Shown in pieces: positions 8,002 to 8,810 of a stretch of DNA of 8,810 nucleotides. The stretch covers positions 1-8,810 of the forward strand of contig JAFAEW010000039.1 in the NCBI GenBank assembly GCA_023423835.1, written 5' to 3'. Within the stretch, counting starts at the first letter, position 1, and each line of letters begins with the position of its first letter. Origin of the DNA: Bacteroidota bacterium (GTDB lineage Bacteria; Bacteroidota; Bacteroidia; Chitinophagales; Chitinophagaceae). The notes under the pieces are model-generated. The model worked only from the letters and a program-made list of their open reading frames with translations, searched no databases and was not told where the DNA came from. A program made the translations under genes and the position numbers.

Positions 8002-8810
8002 TTATTCTTCCTTTTTCTCCAGGCTAAAGAGCGAGTCCACAAATTCGTGTTTATCGAAGATGATGAGATCATCCATCTTTTCGCCAACGCCAATATATTT
8101 AACCGGAATTTTAAACTGATGCGCAATGGCGAGCACAACGCCGCCTTTGGCGGTGCCGTCGAGTTTGGTGATCACCATTGCCGTTACGTCGGTTGCCGCA
8201 GTAAAATGCTTGGCTTGTTCTAATGCATTCTGGCCCGTACTTCCGTCAAGAATCAGTAGTACCTCATGCGGTGCGCCGGGAATTATCTTTGAGATAGAAC
8301 GTTTGATTTTATTCAATTCATCCATCAAATGGATCTTATTGTGCAGGCGGCCAGCGGTATCAATTATTGCGACATCATAATTTTTCGAAACCGCACTTTG
8401 AACGGCATCAAAAGCAACTGCGGCAGGATCTGATCCCATTGGCTGCTTTACAATCGGAACACCGATTCTTTCACTCCAGATCGTCAACTGATCCACGGCC
8501 GCTGCCCTGAAAGTATCTGCAGCTCCGAGAAGAACCGATTTTCCGGCTTTCTTGTAATTATGTGCAAGTTTTCCGATCGTAGTTGTCTTTCCAACGCCAT
8601 TTACACCAACTACCAGTATCACGTAAGGTTTTTTGCCAGCCGGGATATCGAAGGTTTTATAGGTAGCGTCCCACGAGTCGGTAAGCATTCCTTCAATCTC
8701 ACTTTGCAGCAGTTTATTGAGTTCGCCTGTATTAAAATATTTGTCTTTTGCTACCCGTTGTTCCACCTTATTAATGATGGCAACGGTAGTGTCTAAACCA
8801 ACGTCGGCAC
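8002..8810 (-). CDS. ftsY: Signal recognition particle receptor FtsY, N-terminus beyond right window edge
   Basis: SRP-family GTPase that docks ribosome-SRP complexes at the inner membrane, pairs with Ffh, and hands nascent membrane proteins to SecYEG. Read on the minus strand, 268 complete codons are visible, ending at TAA (8004-8002). The frame stays open to the window edge. The GTG at 8766-8764 is an internal valine: the codons before it read ADVGLDTTVAIINK, the familiar end of the FtsY N-domain, so the start lies outside. Counting from that valine, the G-domain shows GVNGVGKT (P-loop, 54-61), DTFRAAAVDQL (84-94), DTAGR (136-140), TKLDGTAKGG (200-209) and KYIGVGEKMDDL (223-234), all intact. 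By usual Bacteroidota FtsY length (about 320 residues, from memory) roughly 50 N-terminal residues are missing. Ffh is excluded as there is no methionine-rich M domain after the G-domain; the chain stops at SLEKKEE. It converges with the permease array. Confidence 0.97.
   Translation of the reverse strand, partial: ADVGLDTTVAIINKVEQRVAKDKYFNTGELNKLLQSEIEGMLTDSWDATYKTFDIPAGKKPYVILVVGVNGVGKTTTIGKLAHNYKKAGKSVLLGAADTFRAAAVDQLTIWSERIGVPIVKQPMGSDPAAVAFDAVQSAVSKNYDVAIIDTAGRLHNKIHLMDELNKIKRSISKIIPGAPHEVLLILDGSTGQNALEQAKHFTAATDVTAMVITKLDGTAKGGVVLAIAHQFKIPVKYIGVGEKMDDLIIFDKHEFVDSLFSLEKKEE

Noticed and set aside
1..8810. Search for mobile elements, CRISPR arrays, tRNA or other RNA genes.
   Set aside because: No transposase-like frame, terminal inverted repeats, regularly spaced repeats or tRNA-like sequence was seen; coding sequence fills nearly the whole window.

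Overview
The window looks like a chromosomal segment of a Bacteroidota bacterium, most likely a Chitinophagaceae-like or neighbouring lineage. Three things point there: the ~790-residue double-length MacB/FtsX permeases opening with M(L/F)(R/K)N..KIAWRNL.K, which are typical of that phylum; start codons without well-placed Shine-Dalgarno sequences but with A-rich leaders; and a Bacteroidota-style FtsY. The lineage below phylum is an inference from protein style only.

Layout. Positions 1-7954 hold a head-to-tail array of four paralogous ABC-transporter permeases on the plus strand: a C-terminal fragment cut by the left edge (1-548), then three complete genes (608-2983, 3083-5482, 5573-7954). 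They are separated by short gaps of 59, 99 and 90 bases. I found no convincing promoter or terminator in these gaps, so co-transcription is plausible. On the minus strand, converging on the array across 47 bases, lies ftsY, the signal recognition particle receptor GTPase. It is complete at its C-terminus (8002) and runs off the right edge at its N-terminus. There is no gene-free stretch over 300 bases, and I saw no RNA gene, insertion sequence, CRISPR array or phage sequence.

How the parts fit. Each full-length permease is an internally duplicated chain: two copies of (one membrane helix, a large periplasmic MacB-type domain, then a three-helix FtsX domain). Each copy carries a cytosolic K-E-(I/V)-G-(I/V/L)-R-K motif of the kind expected to contact an ATPase. 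No ATP-binding subunit, membrane-fusion protein or outer-membrane channel is encoded here, so the array must depend on an ATPase outside the window or elsewhere in the genome. The substrate cannot be read from the sequence. FtsY is a housekeeping gene, probably unrelated in function.

I do not see strong evidence for a new biological system. The points most worth a second look are the ATPase-less tandem array itself, the mixture of at least two permease subtypes within it, the more diverged third gene, and the gene order around ftsY.
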